A DNA stretch of 64,000 nucleotides from JBJMQS01 sp045802605 (GTDB lineage: Bacteria > Planctomycetota > Planctomycetia > Gemmatales > Gemmataceae), in assembly GCA_045802605.1 (NCBI GenBank), contig JBJMQS010000019.1:62001-126000 (forward strand). Reading direction: 5' to 3'. Of the stretch, positions 25,580-34,808 are shown piece by piece. A model generated the notes under the pieces. That model was not told where the DNA came from. It made no database searches and saw only the letters and a list, made by a program, of their open reading frames with translations. Within the stretch, counting starts at the first letter, position 1. Each line of letters opens with the position of its first letter. A program made the translations under genes and the position numbers.

Positions 25580-27328
25580 TTATTCGAATGTGTCGAGAAA
25601 TGCCACGTCAGGACATAACTGGCGAACCGCTTGCGTCAGATAGGTTTTCACTTCGGCGATCGTCCGCATTGGCAACACGAGATCGAGGATTTCCCGCGCC
25701 GTCCTTTGATCGATCGACCGAATCACTTGCTTGGTCGTTGGCACGAACGCCGGGCTCATGCTGAACGAGCGCAGGCCCATCGCAAACAGCGGTAGCACAC
25801 AGCGCGGCCGGCCCGCCATCTCGCCGCATACTGTCACTGGCTTGTTGCGGCGAAGGCAGGGCGTAATCACGCGATGAATCAGTCGGAAGATTGCGGGGCT
25901 GAAGGGCTCACACAGATGCGCGACCTTCGGATTGTCACGATCAGCCGCCATTACGTACTGAATCAGATCGTTCGTGCCGAGGCTGACGAAGTCCACTTCG
26001 TCAAGCAGATCATCAATGCAAATCGCAGCGGCCGGTACTTCGATCATGACACCGACAGGAATCTCGCCGGCGTGTTCCTGGCGGCGACGTGCGAGCTCAT
26101 CCCGCGCCCGCGCCAGCATCAACTTAAGTTGGCGAAGTTCTTCGACGGTACTAATCATCGGAAAAAGTACTTTGACATCACCCGTCGCCGCGGCGCGAAC
26201 GATGGCGCGAAGTTGCGTCTGGAAGAATTCCGGATAGGCGCTACTGAGCCGCACGCTGCGCCAGCCCATAAAGGGGTTGGCCTCGTGAAAGCGCGCGATG
26301 TAGGGCACCATCTTGTCGCCGCCCAAGTCCAGCGTGCGGATCGTCACCGCACGATTGGGAGCCGCCTCGATCGCGGCACGGTATGCCGCGAATTGCTCTT
26401 CTTCCGTCGGCACGGAGGGATGGGTGAGAAACAGATACTCGGTGCGATATAACCCGACACCGACGGCGCCAACTTGTCCCGCAGAGGCGGCGTCGGCGGC
26501 GTTGTTGATATTCGCAAGTAACTCGACGTGCTCACCATCGCGGGTCACGGCCTCCTGATCGCGATTCTCCACCAGTCGATCGCGGAGATCGAAGTACTCT
26601 CGCTGCAGCTTGCGATAGGCCGCCTCGACTTCCGCGCCAGGTCGAATATGAACCACGCCCTCTCGGCCATCAAGCGCCACGAGATCGCCAGTGTGAACGA
26701 GCGTGCAGACGCCCTTTACGCCGGAAACCGCCGGGATGCCGAGCGAACGGGCCAAGATTGCCGCGTGCCCCGTCGGCCCGCCAAGTTCGGTAAGAATGCC
26801 CGCAACGTGCACTCGGCCAAACATGACGGCGTGCGACGGGAGAATCTCAGGCACCACAAGAATGACCGATTCGTTCTCCTGCAAGGAGACCGGGATTTCC
26901 GCCGCCAATTGGGCGTCGATTCGCTGAATTACGTCGCGCAGATCGGCCAACCGTTCGCGGAGGTAGGAGTCCGCGATGCGTTCGAACATCGCGGTGTAAT
27001 CTTCGAGAGCTCGCTTCAGCGCGGTGCGGGCGTCGAGCTTTTGATCAAGGATCAGCGAGGTGATTTTGCCGATCAGCGATGGGTCGCGAAGCTGCTGGCG
27101 GTGCGCCCGAAAGATGCTCGCTTCGGCTTCGCCGACCTGCCGGCTGACGCGTTCGATGATTGCATCGAGCTCAGCGCCAGCCGCGCCGCAGGCTTGTTCG
27201 AATCGATTGACTTCCGCGGATAGCGCAGCCGCATCCAGAATGGCGGGGTCATGCCGCGCCAGTGTCTCGTCGATGCGATACGCTCGTGCGACGGCTACGC
27301 CCGGCGAGATGGCCACGCCTCGGTTCAT
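25580..27328 (-). CDS. ptsI: Phosphoenolpyruvate-protein phosphotransferase, PTS enzyme I
   Basis: 582 residues, full length for enzyme I. The phosphorylated His188 sits in GGPTGHAAILARSLGIPAV; the PEP-binding barrel has GLYRTEYLFL, TIRTLDLGGDK and VSLGTNDLIQYVMAADRDNP, and the catalytic Cys is in PVTVCGEMAGRP. It takes phosphate from PEP and passes it to HPr. No HPr, EIIA or sugar permease is visible in the window, so it may serve a regulatory (nitrogen-type) chain or partners encoded elsewhere. There is no GAF domain in front, so it is the sugar-type EI rather than PtsP. Confidence 0.95.
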   Translation of the reverse strand: MNRGVAISPGVAVARAYRIDETLARHDPAILDAAALSAEVNRFEQACGAAGAELDAIIERVSRQVGEAEASIFRAHRQQLRDPSLIGKITSLILDQKLDARTALKRALEDYTAMFERIADSYLRERLADLRDVIQRIDAQLAAEIPVSLQENESVILVVPEILPSHAVMFGRVHVAGILTELGGPTGHAAILARSLGIPAVSGVKGVCTLVHTGDLVALDGREGVVHIRPGAEVEAAYRKLQREYFDLRDRLVENRDQEAVTRDGEHVELLANINNAADAASAGQVGAVGVGLYRTEYLFLTHPSVPTEEEQFAAYRAAIEAAPNRAVTIRTLDLGGDKMVPYIARFHEANPFMGWRSVRLSSAYPEFFQTQLRAIVRAAATGDVKVLFPMISTVEELRQLKLMLARARDELARRRQEHAGEIPVGVMIEVPAAAICIDDLLDEVDFVSLGTNDLIQYVMAADRDNPKVAHLCEPFSPAIFRLIHRVITPCLRRNKPVTVCGEMAGRPRCVLPLFAMGLRSFSMSPAFVPTTKQVIRSIDQRTAREILDLVLPMRTIAEVKTYLTQAVRQLCPDVAFLDTFE

Positions 27329-27420
27329 CGGGTGCCATTATCGGGGCGGAGCCCGTCAGAAACAACAGCTTTGCGATCTAGAAGTTAGAAGTGAGAGATC
27401 AGAAGTCGGAATATAAAACC

Positions 27421-27452
27421 AAAAACCGCCGGAGCCGAAGCATCCGACGGTT
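27421..27452 (-). terminator. Intrinsic terminator after the lipoprotein gene
   Basis: On the minus strand ACCGTCGGA and TCCGGCGGT form a 9-bp stem (one G-T pair) around TGCTTCGGC, followed directly by five T. It lies 38 bases past the stop of the lipoprotein gene and before ptsI. Confidence 0.8.
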
Positions 27453-27490
27453 CATTTTGACTTCTGAATTCCGACCTCGGCCGTCTCGAA

Positions 27491-27712
27491 CTACGGCATG
27501 ATTCCGCCTTCAACGTGTTCAGGCGTCATGTGCGAAGGCATGTCGTTGTGCCAAATGCGCCGCCACTCGTTGCGGGCCTGGCGCAAGTCTTCTGATTGGT
27601 TCAGGAGTTGGCTGGTGCGGACTTTCTCGTCGCCGGAGTATTGGTTCAGCAGGCAGCCTGAATTGGCCAGGCCCGCAATCGCAAGCGTCGAAAGTACCAT
27701 GAACCGGCGCAT
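27491..27712 (-). CDS. Small lipoprotein
   Basis: 73 residues. The N-terminus MRRFMVLSTLAIAGLANSGC has a basic start, a hydrophobic core and a lipobox-like LANSGC, so Cys20 is probably lipidated after signal peptidase II cleavage. The mature part is charged and helical (SQLLNQSEDLRQARNEWRRI) and ends PEHVEGGIMP. I recall similar short proteins in Gemmata relatives, with no known role. An intrinsic terminator follows. Confidence 0.75.
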   Translation of the reverse strand: MRRFMVLSTLAIAGLANSGCLLNQYSGDEKVRTSQLLNQSEDLRQARNEWRRIWHNDMPSHMTPEHVEGGIMP

Positions 27713-27872
27713 GTGCCCGTCCCCCTAAGCCTAGATGCAGCGAAATGTCCCCGCGGACCGATGCGCGGCCCGCCATTTCGCCGGGCGGTAAATCCAGGCA
27801 AAGGGTATATCGGCTAGGTGCCAATACGAGTTAAGGAAAAACTGCTACGATCCGCACAACCTGCGAAGTTTC

Positions 27873-28292
27873 TCAGTTGGAGCCCGCGTGCGAAAGAGCC
27901 GGCTCGTGCGTAAGTCCATTCGGCGAATGGGCATTGGGCGTGGAACTCGACGCGGCGGTCGGAGCGGGGTTGCCGCGGACCTTCCGGACCTTTGTGGGCC
28001 GATCGGCGACCTTGGCCTGCACCCGTACCCGCTCTTCCATCTCTTTGCCGGGCTGGAAAGTCACGACGTTCTTCGGCTCGACCTCAACTTTGGCCCCGGT
28101 ACGCGGGTTCCGAGCCTTGCGGGCCTTGCGACGCTTCACTTCGAAAACGCCGAAGTTGCGTAGCTCAATGCGGCCCTCTTCGATCAACGTGTCCACGATG
28201 GCATCGAACGTCCACTGCACGATCTCCTTCGTCTTAAGCTGCGTCAGCTTGGCGCGTTCTGAGATGTGTTTGACGATTTCCTTCTTGGTCAT
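27873..28292 (-). CDS. HU/IHF-family DNA-binding protein with C-terminal extension
   Basis: 139 residues from ATG 28292, which has GGAG 8-9 bases upstream; the open frame to 28418 starts outside the HU fold. Residues 1-90 are a complete HU domain: MTKKEIVKHISERAKLTQLK, then GRIELRNFGVFEVKRRKARK and ARNPRTGAKVEVEPKNVVTF with the DNA-intercalating RNPRTG turn. The remaining 45 residues are low-complexity Ser/Pro/Ala and start with basic KVRKVRGNPAP. HU bends and packages DNA; the tail may modulate binding. Confidence 0.92.
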   Translation of the reverse strand: MTKKEIVKHISERAKLTQLKTKEIVQWTFDAIVDTLIEEGRIELRNFGVFEVKRRKARKARNPRTGAKVEVEPKNVVTFQPGKEMEERVRVQAKVADRPTKVRKVRGNPAPTAASSSTPNAHSPNGLTHEPALSHAGSN

Positions 28293-28617
28293 TTTGCCTA
28301 CTCCGCGACCGGATTTTCGGGCCGGAATCCTAGCCCGACATGCGAGTGCAAGTGTAGGGGCGGCAATACCTAATGTCAAGGAAAAAGGTAACTTGGGGCG
28401 ATTGACCCCCGCTATCATGGGCTAATCCGACGGCTGCTTTTCGCTCCGGATTTCCAGGGGCGGGCCCGGCCCTGGTTAAGGGTCCCTGTCACCCAAAGCG
28501 GAGCAAATAAAAAGTGTGATACACGCCTCCCCCCAGGGTGAGTGGGTCGGCGGGCTCCCTTCCGGGTCAGGGCAGATTCTCTCTCGCGACACTACTGCTA
28601 TTTAGAGATCATCACTG
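28293..28617. other. Non-coding spacer upstream of the HU gene
   Basis: 325 bases between the HU start and the VOC-family gene. It contains GC-rich runs near 28450-28485 and 28525-28540 but no supported gene, clear hairpin or repeat of the families seen elsewhere. HU promoter elements should lie near 28330-28420; none could be called reliably. Confidence 0.4.
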
Positions 28618-28967
28618 GTGGCGAATCTCCTTTCTGTGACCGCGATGATCCCAGCCGGGCCGAGCCTGGCGGACGCATTGCGGTTCTACACCGAGCTACT
28701 TGGATTCGCCGTACGCTGGCAATCGGGCAACATGGCCGGTTTTCGCCGCGGACAGGTTGAATTCAACTTGATTGAGAACACCAATCGCGAGTGGGCGGAG
28801 AACGCCAGCTTCAGCATCGGCGTCGATGACCTCGATGCACTCTATGCGGAGTACCGCGGCGTCGCCGCCAATGTCGGCCCGCTCGAGATGAAGAGGTGGG
28901 CCGACGCGAGTTTCACATGATCGTGCCAGCGGGGGTGTGCTTTCAATTTTATCAGCGCGACCGATAA
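28618..28967 (+). pseudogene. VOC-family (glyoxalase/bleomycin resistance-like) gene with a frameshift
   Basis: The frame from GTG 28618 reads MANLLSVTAMIPAGPSLADA and on through LRFYTELLGFAVRWQS and FSIGVDDLDALYAEYRGVAA, typical of a VOC domain with SFSIGVDDLDAL as the second strand set. It then shifts: after PLEMK the expected GRREFHMIVPAGVCFQFYQR continues one frame over and ends at TAA 28965-28967. One G missing from the TGGG run near 28893-28896 would restore about 116 residues. Either the gene is broken or there is a base error. Function (metal-dependent lyase, dioxygenase or binding protein) unknown. Confidence 0.75.
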
Positions 28968-29168
28968 CTCGAAGCCATGGTGCTCAGCTTTTTCGTCTCG
29001 TTAAACGTTGACGCGTCTGGGTTCGGCTGACCGCAACGCTCTTTGGGAAAAGTAAGCTGTTGACGCGCGGCATTGTACAAGTCGCGTCAGAGTTGCGCAA
29101 GCTGCCGCGTTGCTCTGGTGCGCAGCCTGCGGTTAATTACACGGGCGCGGTCCATCATCTTCGACTTT

Positions 29169-29959
29169 GTGGCTTGGAGGTGCGTTCTGAAGATTCCCGT
29201 TCTCAACGGTATCATCGATCGGCGCATCTTGGTCAATTACCGCGTCGATCCGAATATTCTTGCGCCGCTGTTGCCGGCTCCATTTCGGCCGAAGGTCCTG
29301 CATGGTGTTGGGATGTGGGCATTTGCTTGATCCGGCTGAAAAACGTGCGACCAGCTTTCCTACCATCTTGGCTCGGCATCTCGTCCGAGAATGCTGCCCA
29401 TCGCGTGGCCGTCGAGTGGGACGACCAAGACGGCGTGCACGAGGGAGTCTACGTTCAGCGGCGGGATACGAACTCGTGGTTGAACTCTCTCACTGGAGGC
29501 CGCCTCTTCCCTGGCGTTCACCACCATGCGAAATTCAGGGTCGAGGAAACAGCCGACTGTTATTCGATCGCGCTGCGAAGTGACGACGGCGTGACCAGCA
29601 TCTCTGTGCGTAGCCGTCGGACGGACAGGTTGCCGTCATCATCCATGTTTGGCTCGCTCGAAGAAGCCTCCGCGTTCTTCCAGGCCGGCTCACGAGGCTA
29701 CTCGGCCACGAGCGAACCATCACGTTTTCAAGGACTGGAATTGCGATGTCTTGCCTGGCAAATCGAACCGTTAGCCGTCGAAGAAGTACGATCCAGCTTC
29801 TTCGAGGATGAGTCGCGGTTCCCGAAGGGATCGATCGACTTTGATTGCGCCTTACTGATGCGTGGCATACGGCATGAATGGCATAGCCAGTCAGATCTCT
29901 GTTGCGATGATCCAGTCGCAAAGCCAATTGGGCATCGCAGTGCTCTTGTGGAAGGATGA
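29169..29959 (+). pseudogene. DUF2071 (YqjF-like) gene with a frameshift
   Basis: The first part (LKIPVLNGIIDRRILVNYRV, then APLLPAPFRPKVLHGVGM) and the second part (CLIRLKNVRPAFLPSWLGIS, VAVEWDDQDGVHEGVY, GGRLFPGVHHHAKF, SIDFDCALLMRGIRHEW) are consecutive pieces of one DUF2071 protein in different frames. The shift lies at about 29313-29320 (ATGTGGGC), where one base seems missing. The start is also odd: a perfect GGAGG at 29176-29180 precedes a CTG (29187) six bases on, while the nearest canonical in-frame start is GTG 29169. The family has no firm biochemical role. Confidence 0.75.
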
Positions 29960-30118
29960 CGGGCGGACATTTTAATGATGCGGACCCTGCGAGCGCACGC
30001 TCACCTCGCTGGCGCCTCGGGCAAACAAGTCGGAGATAACACGTCGTCGGTCGAGCAAAGTGCGGGTTGGTACAATGAAAGGAGATTCATTCCCCGATCC
30101 CGTTCGCCAGGAGGCAAG

Positions 30119-30271
30119 ATGGACAAGAACAAGGAAGAAACGGCTAAGGTTTCCAAGCCAGTGGCCAATCCGATCCCGCCCGGGCCAGAACCGGAAAAAG
30201 GCGAGGGCCAGCCGCAAACGCGTAAACACCCGCTGGATTCCGAACGTGATCGAGACGTGGGGGGCGGCTGA
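30119..30271 (+). CDS. Small hydrophilic protein, predicted disordered
   Basis: 50 residues from ATG 30119, preceded by an AGGAGG six bases upstream, a near-perfect ribosome site. The sequence is charged and Pro-rich (MDKNKEETAKVSKPVANPIP, then KHPLDSERDRDVGGG), without membrane segment or fold motif. It resembles in style the tiny peptide at 30784 and the protein at 37938. Function unknown; the ribosome site is the main support. Confidence 0.6.
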   Translation: MDKNKEETAKVSKPVANPIPPGPEPEKGEGQPQTRKHPLDSERDRDVGGG

Positions 30272-30297
30272 GATGATGCCGCGGATTTGAATTCCGC

Positions 30298-30678
30298 CTA
30301 CCGTCTTTTCGCATCTCGAAAAATTGGTGCTTCCTTCAGGGCAAACACAACAATTTCTTCACCCGTCGATGTGCTGATGTCATGATGCAGGCTGATCACA
30401 ACGACATCGGTGATCGTCTGAATCATCGACTCCATGATGGGTCGCGCGGTTTCAATGAGCTGAGTGCGGACCTGCTTCAAAAGGTCCCGCCCTTTCTCGG
30501 TCGGCAATGTCTTCACCAATTGCTGCTCGGCTGCGGTCAATACACCTTGCAAGCGAACCACCAAGAGGTCGCCAATCAAATGCGCATGAATGTCCTTGGG
30601 ACCTCGGCCCATAAACTCTTGCTCGAAGCGCCTCATTCCGTCGCAAACGGCGGCTTCTATTTCACCTTGCGTTTTCAT
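30298..30678 (-). CDS. DUF2294-domain protein
   Basis: 126 residues from ATG 30678 (MKTQGEIEAAVCDGMRRFEQ). The DUF2294 core is visible: EFMGRGPKDIHAHLIGDLLV, RLQGVLTAAEQQLV, KQVRTQLIETARP and TDVVVISLHHDISTSTGEEI. The family is small and widespread in bacteria with unknown activity. It is transcribed away from the tiny ORF and histidine kinase genes; a 105-base gap between the two starts holds both promoters. A second DUF2294 gene is at 36299. Confidence 0.85.
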   Translation of the reverse strand: MKTQGEIEAAVCDGMRRFEQEFMGRGPKDIHAHLIGDLLVVRLQGVLTAAEQQLVKTLPTEKGRDLLKQVRTQLIETARPIMESMIQTITDVVVISLHHDISTSTGEEIVVFALKEAPIFRDAKRR

Positions 30679-30783
30679 GGCCGCCTTGTTGGGGGTGCTG
30701 GAAATCGGGGCTAAAGCGACATGTTTCCCAGTCCATCCGGTACTGTCGCCTAGTATTCTTCGACCGGTCAGCATAGGCTAATT

Positions 30784-30852
30784 ATGTCGGACAACTCAGC
30801 GAAGGGCAATCCAGCGACGGAGGGCCCGGCGAAAAGTGAGCCGGCGGGATAG
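30784..30852 (+). CDS. 22-residue small ORF ending inside an intrinsic terminator
   Basis: ATG 30784 to TAG 30850-30852 encodes a hydrophilic peptide that begins MSDNSAKGNPATEG and ends SEPAG. AGG lies 6 bases upstream. The stop codon falls inside the left arm of the terminator at 30839-30890. A partial copy exists at 36153-36220 with codon-length-preserving differences (one extra codon), but there the ATG is ACG and the fifth codon is TAA. That pattern suggests this was translated in the ancestor. It could be a leader peptide for attenuation or a short free peptide; alternatively only the RNA matters. Confidence 0.5.
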   Translation: MSDNSAKGNPATEGPAKSEPAG

Positions 30853-30890
30853 CGCACCTTAGCGTGCGCTATCCCGCCGGCTTTTTTTTT
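30839..30890 (+). terminator. Strong intrinsic terminator upstream of the hybrid kinase gene
   Basis: A perfect 19-bp stem (30839-30857 with 30864-30882, six-base loop) is followed by nine T. Its lower part AGCCGGCGGGAT is identical in the copy at 36209, whereas the upper stem is different yet still paired. The preceding CCGGCGAAAAGTGAGCCGG can form a competing five-pair hairpin, so an attenuation switch is possible. The kinase gene starts 95 bases downstream. Confidence 0.88.
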
Positions 30891-30984
30891 GCAGGTGGCG
30901 GTGCGCTGAGTTGGATCGCTGAGTTGTTTCGCACCTGATGCGTTTGCTCCTCAAAAAAATTCAACGCGAAGCAGAAGGTTTTTG

Positions 30985-33603
30985 ATGAACCGCGAGCCGC
31001 TGGTTGAGGATATTCAGAACTATGCGATGAACATCGTGGATACGGTGCGCGAGCCACTGTTGATTCTCGATACCACTTTGCGGGTGCAATCCGCCAACCG
31101 CGCTTTTTATCAGACGTTTCATGTGTCCTCCGAGGAAACTGAAAACCGCTTGATCTACGAGCTAGGCAACGGCCAATGGGACATTCCCGATCTACGCCGA
31201 CTGCTCGAAGATATCGTTCCGAAGAGTTCAGTTTTCAACGACTTCGAACTTGAGCACACGTTTCCTGTAATTGGCCGCCGAGTCATGTTGCTCAATGCTC
31301 GCAAGCTGCAGGCGGGGCGGCACGGCGAGTTGCTGGTCTTGGCAATGGAAGACGTGACCGCGCGCAAGCGGGCCGAGGACGCTCTCCTCGAAGCCGGGGC
31401 CCTGCAGAACGCCATCTTCAATAGCGCCAACTTCTCGAGCATTGCGACCGATGAGAAAGGCGTCATTCAAATCTTCAACGTCGGCGCTGAGCGCATGCTG
31501 GGTTACACCGCCGCGGAGGTGATGAACAAGAACACTCCTGCCGACATTTCCGACCCGCAGGAAGTGATTACTCGCGCCAAGGCATTGAGCACCGAGCTCG
31601 GCACCACGATCACGCCAGGCTTCGAAGCCCTGGTATTCAAGGCGTCGCGCGGTATCGAGGACATTTATGAATTGACTTATATCCGCAAGGATGGCAGTCG
31701 CTTCCCGGCCATCGTCTCGGTGACGGCGCTGCGCGACCCAGAAGGCGGGATCATTGGCTATCTCTTGATCGGCACCGATAACACGGTGCGGAAGCAGGTT
31801 GAGGCCGAACGTATGCTCCTGGATCAGCGCGTGCGCGACCAACAGTTTTACACCCGGTCGCTGATTGAATCCAATATTGATGCGCTGATCACAACCGATC
31901 CGCGCGGCATCATTACCGATGTAAATAAGCAAATGGAGGCGCTGACCGGCTGCACGCGCGACGAGCTCATCGGTGCGCCATTTAAGGACTACTTTACGGA
32001 CCCGGAGCGCGCCGAAGCCGGCATCAAGCGGGTGCTGGGCGAAGGGAAAGTTACCGATTATGAACTCACGGCTCGGGCTCGCGATGGCAAGGAAACTGTA
32101 GTCTCCTACAACGCCACAACTTTTCACGACCGCGACCGCAAGTTGCAAGGGGTGTTCGCCGCCGCCCGCGATGTCACCGAGCGCAAGCGCTACGAGCAAT
32201 CGCTGCAGCAGGCTAACCGTGCCAAGAGCGTCTTCTTGGCCAACATGTCACACGAAATTCGCACTCCCATGAACGCGATTCTCGGTTTCTCGCAACTGAT
32301 GCTTCGCGATAAGGATCTCACTCCTCAACAATGCCAATATCTGGGAACCATTAACCGCAGCGGCGAGCATCTTTTGGCCTTGATCAATGACATTTTGGAA
32401 ATGTCCAAGATCGAAGCGGGCCGCACGATCTTGAACTCTTCGACATTCGATTTGCCAGTTCTGCTGAAAGACCTGGAGATGATGTTTCGGGTTCGAACGA
32501 ATGAGAAGAAATTGTCATTCTCGGTAGAGCTGATCGGCGACGTACCCCAGTACATCGTCGCTGACATCAACAAGCTGCGTCAGGTTTTCATTAATGTGTT
32601 GGGCAATGCCGTCAAGTTTACCGACCAGGGTGGCATCGCCGTGCATGTGTGTGTCGAACTCCAAGGTGACACTGGCCGGTTTCTCCGGGTGGAAATCGAG
32701 GACACGGGGCCGGGCATCTCAGCCGACGAGCAAGACAAACTGTTCCGGCATTTCGAGCAGACCAAGACCGGCCAACAGGCCGGAACAGGCACCGGGCTGG
32801 GTTTGGCCATCAGCCGGGAATTTGTTCGCCTGATGGGCGGTTCTATTACCGTCACGAGCCAGGTGGGCAAAGGCAGTGTTTTCGTGATTCATTTGCCTTT
32901 GAAGGAAGGTGAGGCTCAGGCGGTCCAAGCGAAAGACTCGCCGCGGCACGTTTTAAGACTCCAAGCCGGCCAAGCGGCCTGCCGGGTCTTAATCGCCGAC
33001 GACGTTGAAGACAACCGCCAACTGCTCGCGCAGCTCTTGGGCCCCATCGGGTTTGAGGTGCGGCTTGCGACCAACGGTGCAGAAGCTGTGGACGTTTTTG
33101 AACAGTGGCAGCCCAATCTGATCCTGATGGATTTCCGCATGCCAGTGATGGATGGCCACGAAGCAATTCGCCGGATTCGGGCGATGGCGAGTGGCGGGGC
33201 GACCAAGATCATCGCGGTAACAGCGAGCGCGATGGATGAAAACCGCCAGGACTTGATGAACATCGGCGCCGACGATTTTATCAGCAAGCCTTTCCGTGAA
33301 GCTGAGCTGTTCCAAAAGATCCATACCCAGGTGGGAACCGAGTACGTTTATGCGGAGCACCCCTCGGGAGCCGAGCAGTCAGAATCGCTCGATCTCAACT
33401 CCAATGCGCTTGCTGGCTGGCCGCATGACGTGATTCGCCCGATGCGGGAAGCCGTCGTTTCGGCGGATCTGGACGAACTACTGGCGAAGATCAAGGACGT
33501 GGAAGTCCGTGATCCCCGCGTGGCTTTGGGCTTGCGCCGCATGGCGGAAGGCTTTCAATATCAAAAACTCCTCGATTTATTCAGCGCAGGCGGGGTGAAT
33601 TGA
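30985..33603 (+). CDS. Hybrid PAS histidine kinase with receiver domain
   Basis: 872 residues from ATG 30985 (GAAGG upstream). Three PAS regions: about 15-115, 130-270 (IFNVGAERMLGYTAAEVMNK) and 285-405 (ITDVNKQMEALTGCTRDELI). HisKA follows with FLANMSHEIRTPMNAILGFS (phospho-His423), then HATPase (NVLGNAVKFTDQGG, DTGPGISADEQ, GTGLGLAISREFV) and a receiver with DDVEDNRQLL and LILMDFRMPVMDG (Asp716). A helical tail of about 90 residues ends the protein. No membrane segment, so it is cytosolic. The stop overlaps the TTG-containing leader of the next kinase gene. Confidence 0.95.
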   Translation: MNREPLVEDIQNYAMNIVDTVREPLLILDTTLRVQSANRAFYQTFHVSSEETENRLIYELGNGQWDIPDLRRLLEDIVPKSSVFNDFELEHTFPVIGRRVMLLNARKLQAGRHGELLVLAMEDVTARKRAEDALLEAGALQNAIFNSANFSSIATDEKGVIQIFNVGAERMLGYTAAEVMNKNTPADISDPQEVITRAKALSTELGTTITPGFEALVFKASRGIEDIYELTYIRKDGSRFPAIVSVTALRDPEGGIIGYLLIGTDNTVRKQVEAERMLLDQRVRDQQFYTRSLIESNIDALITTDPRGIITDVNKQMEALTGCTRDELIGAPFKDYFTDPERAEAGIKRVLGEGKVTDYELTARARDGKETVVSYNATTFHDRDRKLQGVFAAARDVTERKRYEQSLQQANRAKSVFLANMSHEIRTPMNAILGFSQLMLRDKDLTPQQCQYLGTINRSGEHLLALINDILEMSKIEAGRTILNSSTFDLPVLLKDLEMMFRVRTNEKKLSFSVELIGDVPQYIVADINKLRQVFINVLGNAVKFTDQGGIAVHVCVELQGDTGRFLRVEIEDTGPGISADEQDKLFRHFEQTKTGQQAGTGTGLGLAISREFVRLMGGSITVTSQVGKGSVFVIHLPLKEGEAQAVQAKDSPRHVLRLQAGQAACRVLIADDVEDNRQLLAQLLGPIGFEVRLATNGAEAVDVFEQWQPNLILMDFRMPVMDGHEAIRRIRAMASGGATKIIAVTASAMDENRQDLMNIGADDFISKPFREAELFQKIHTQVGTEYVYAEHPSGAEQSESLDLNSNALAGWPHDVIRPMREAVVSADLDELLAKIKDVEVRDPRVALGLRRMAEGFQYQKLLDLFSAGGVN

Positions 33604-33626
33604 TTTCGATTGATCTGGGGACGCGG

Positions 33627-34748
33627 ATGGCCATCATGGATCTCGACGCATTGGCGGCACTCATCAGGCGGGAACGGCATGCACTGCTGTCGCAGTGGCG
33701 CGTGCAGGTACGAGAACTCCCTTCAGCACGGCACCATGACATACCGACGCTCAACGATCATATTCCCGATTTGCTTGACGAATTGGCAGCAGCGCTCGAA
33801 TCCAAATCCGAGCAAACGATCCCCGAAGCGCTCGTGGAAGCCAGCCCGCTGGCCCACGGCCTTCAGCGTCTCGAAAACGCGTTCGACATTGAAGAGGTCG
33901 TCGCCGAGTACAACATTCTCCGAGGCTGTATTCACGATCTTGCCGACGCCAACGGCCTAAGTTTGCAAGGGAAGCCTTTCCACGTCGTCAATCGAGTCCT
34001 CGATCACGCGATCGGGCTAGCGCTCCAGACCTACGCCACCCAGCGAGCATTGGAAGTGCAGCGTCGCCGGGAAGAATATCTCTCTTTTGTCGCCCATGAT
34101 CTCAGAACGCCTTTGAATGCAATTTCACTCGCCGGGCGAGTGCTTGAGGTCAGCCTTGCGGAGAGTACGAAGGGTGCGGAAGCCATCAGGATGTTGAAAG
34201 CCTTGCGGCGCAATGTGCAACATCTCGAAGGGCTGGTGGGCAAAATCCTCGAGGAAAACTCGAATCTCGAAACGGAAGTCGGGCTTAGATTGCAGAAACG
34301 CGAATTCGATTTGTGGCCGCTTGTGGAGGCCTTGATCCACGACCTCCATCCCGTGGCCGGAACATCCAGCACACAGCTCATCAACATGGTACCCGACGAC
34401 CTGGTCGTGTACGCAGACGCCAGTCTGTTGAGACGAGTGTTCCAGAATCTCATCGCCAACGCGATCAAGTACACGCCGCGCGGCGAAGTAAAGATCGGTG
34501 CCGAGAAAGTTGGGGCGGAAGCTGCCGTTGAGTGCTGGGTCAACGACAACGGCACGGGGATTCCCGACGAGCTTCGAGAACGAGTCTTCGAGAAGGGTGA
34601 ATCTGATCTGGATAACGAAGGTGGAATGGGACTTGGCCTGGCGATCGTTAAGACTTTCATCGAAGCCCACGATGGGCATGTATCTGTGCGGAGCCAACCA
34701 GGCACGGGCTCAACCTTTCGGTTTTCGCTGCCCGTCAAAGCGCATTAA
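33627..34748 (+). CDS. Histidine kinase with RsbRD-like N-terminal domain
   Basis: 373 residues from ATG 33627; a TTG at 33600 would overlap the upstream stop and add 9 residues. The N-terminal 150 residues (LAALIRRERHALLSQWRVQV, DIPTLNDHIPDLLDELAAAL) match the RsbRD/sensory domain family. The kinase core has LSFVAHDLRTPLNAISLAG (H-box), NLIANAIKYTPRG (N-box), DNGTGIPDELRE and GGMGLGLAIVKTFIEAHDG. No membrane helices. It probably shares a signal path with the upstream hybrid kinase and the downstream REC-PP2C protein, judging from adjacency. Confidence 0.93.
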   Translation: MAIMDLDALAALIRRERHALLSQWRVQVRELPSARHHDIPTLNDHIPDLLDELAAALESKSEQTIPEALVEASPLAHGLQRLENAFDIEEVVAEYNILRGCIHDLADANGLSLQGKPFHVVNRVLDHAIGLALQTYATQRALEVQRRREEYLSFVAHDLRTPLNAISLAGRVLEVSLAESTKGAEAIRMLKALRRNVQHLEGLVGKILEENSNLETEVGLRLQKREFDLWPLVEALIHDLHPVAGTSSTQLINMVPDDLVVYADASLLRRVFQNLIANAIKYTPRGEVKIGAEKVGAEAAVECWVNDNGTGIPDELRERVFEKGESDLDNEGGMGLGLAIVKTFIEAHDGHVSVRSQPGTGSTFRFSLPVKAH

Positions 34749-34808
34749 TGTGCCCTGGCCCTGCCGGACCCGCGTTCAACGAGAACCACGACTACTCGGG
34801 AGGTTCCT

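Noticed and set aside
27329..27490. Insertion sequence remnant between ptsI and the lipoprotein gene
   Set aside because: Only a simple intrinsic terminator and AT-rich filler are visible, with no terminal repeats or transposase pieces.
30784..30890. Known riboswitch such as the cyclic-di-GMP GEMM class
   Set aside because: GGGCAA followed by CC resembles part of GEMM, but the downstream GGGACGCAAAGCC segment and the second helix are absent, and the sequence is explained by a short ORF plus terminator.
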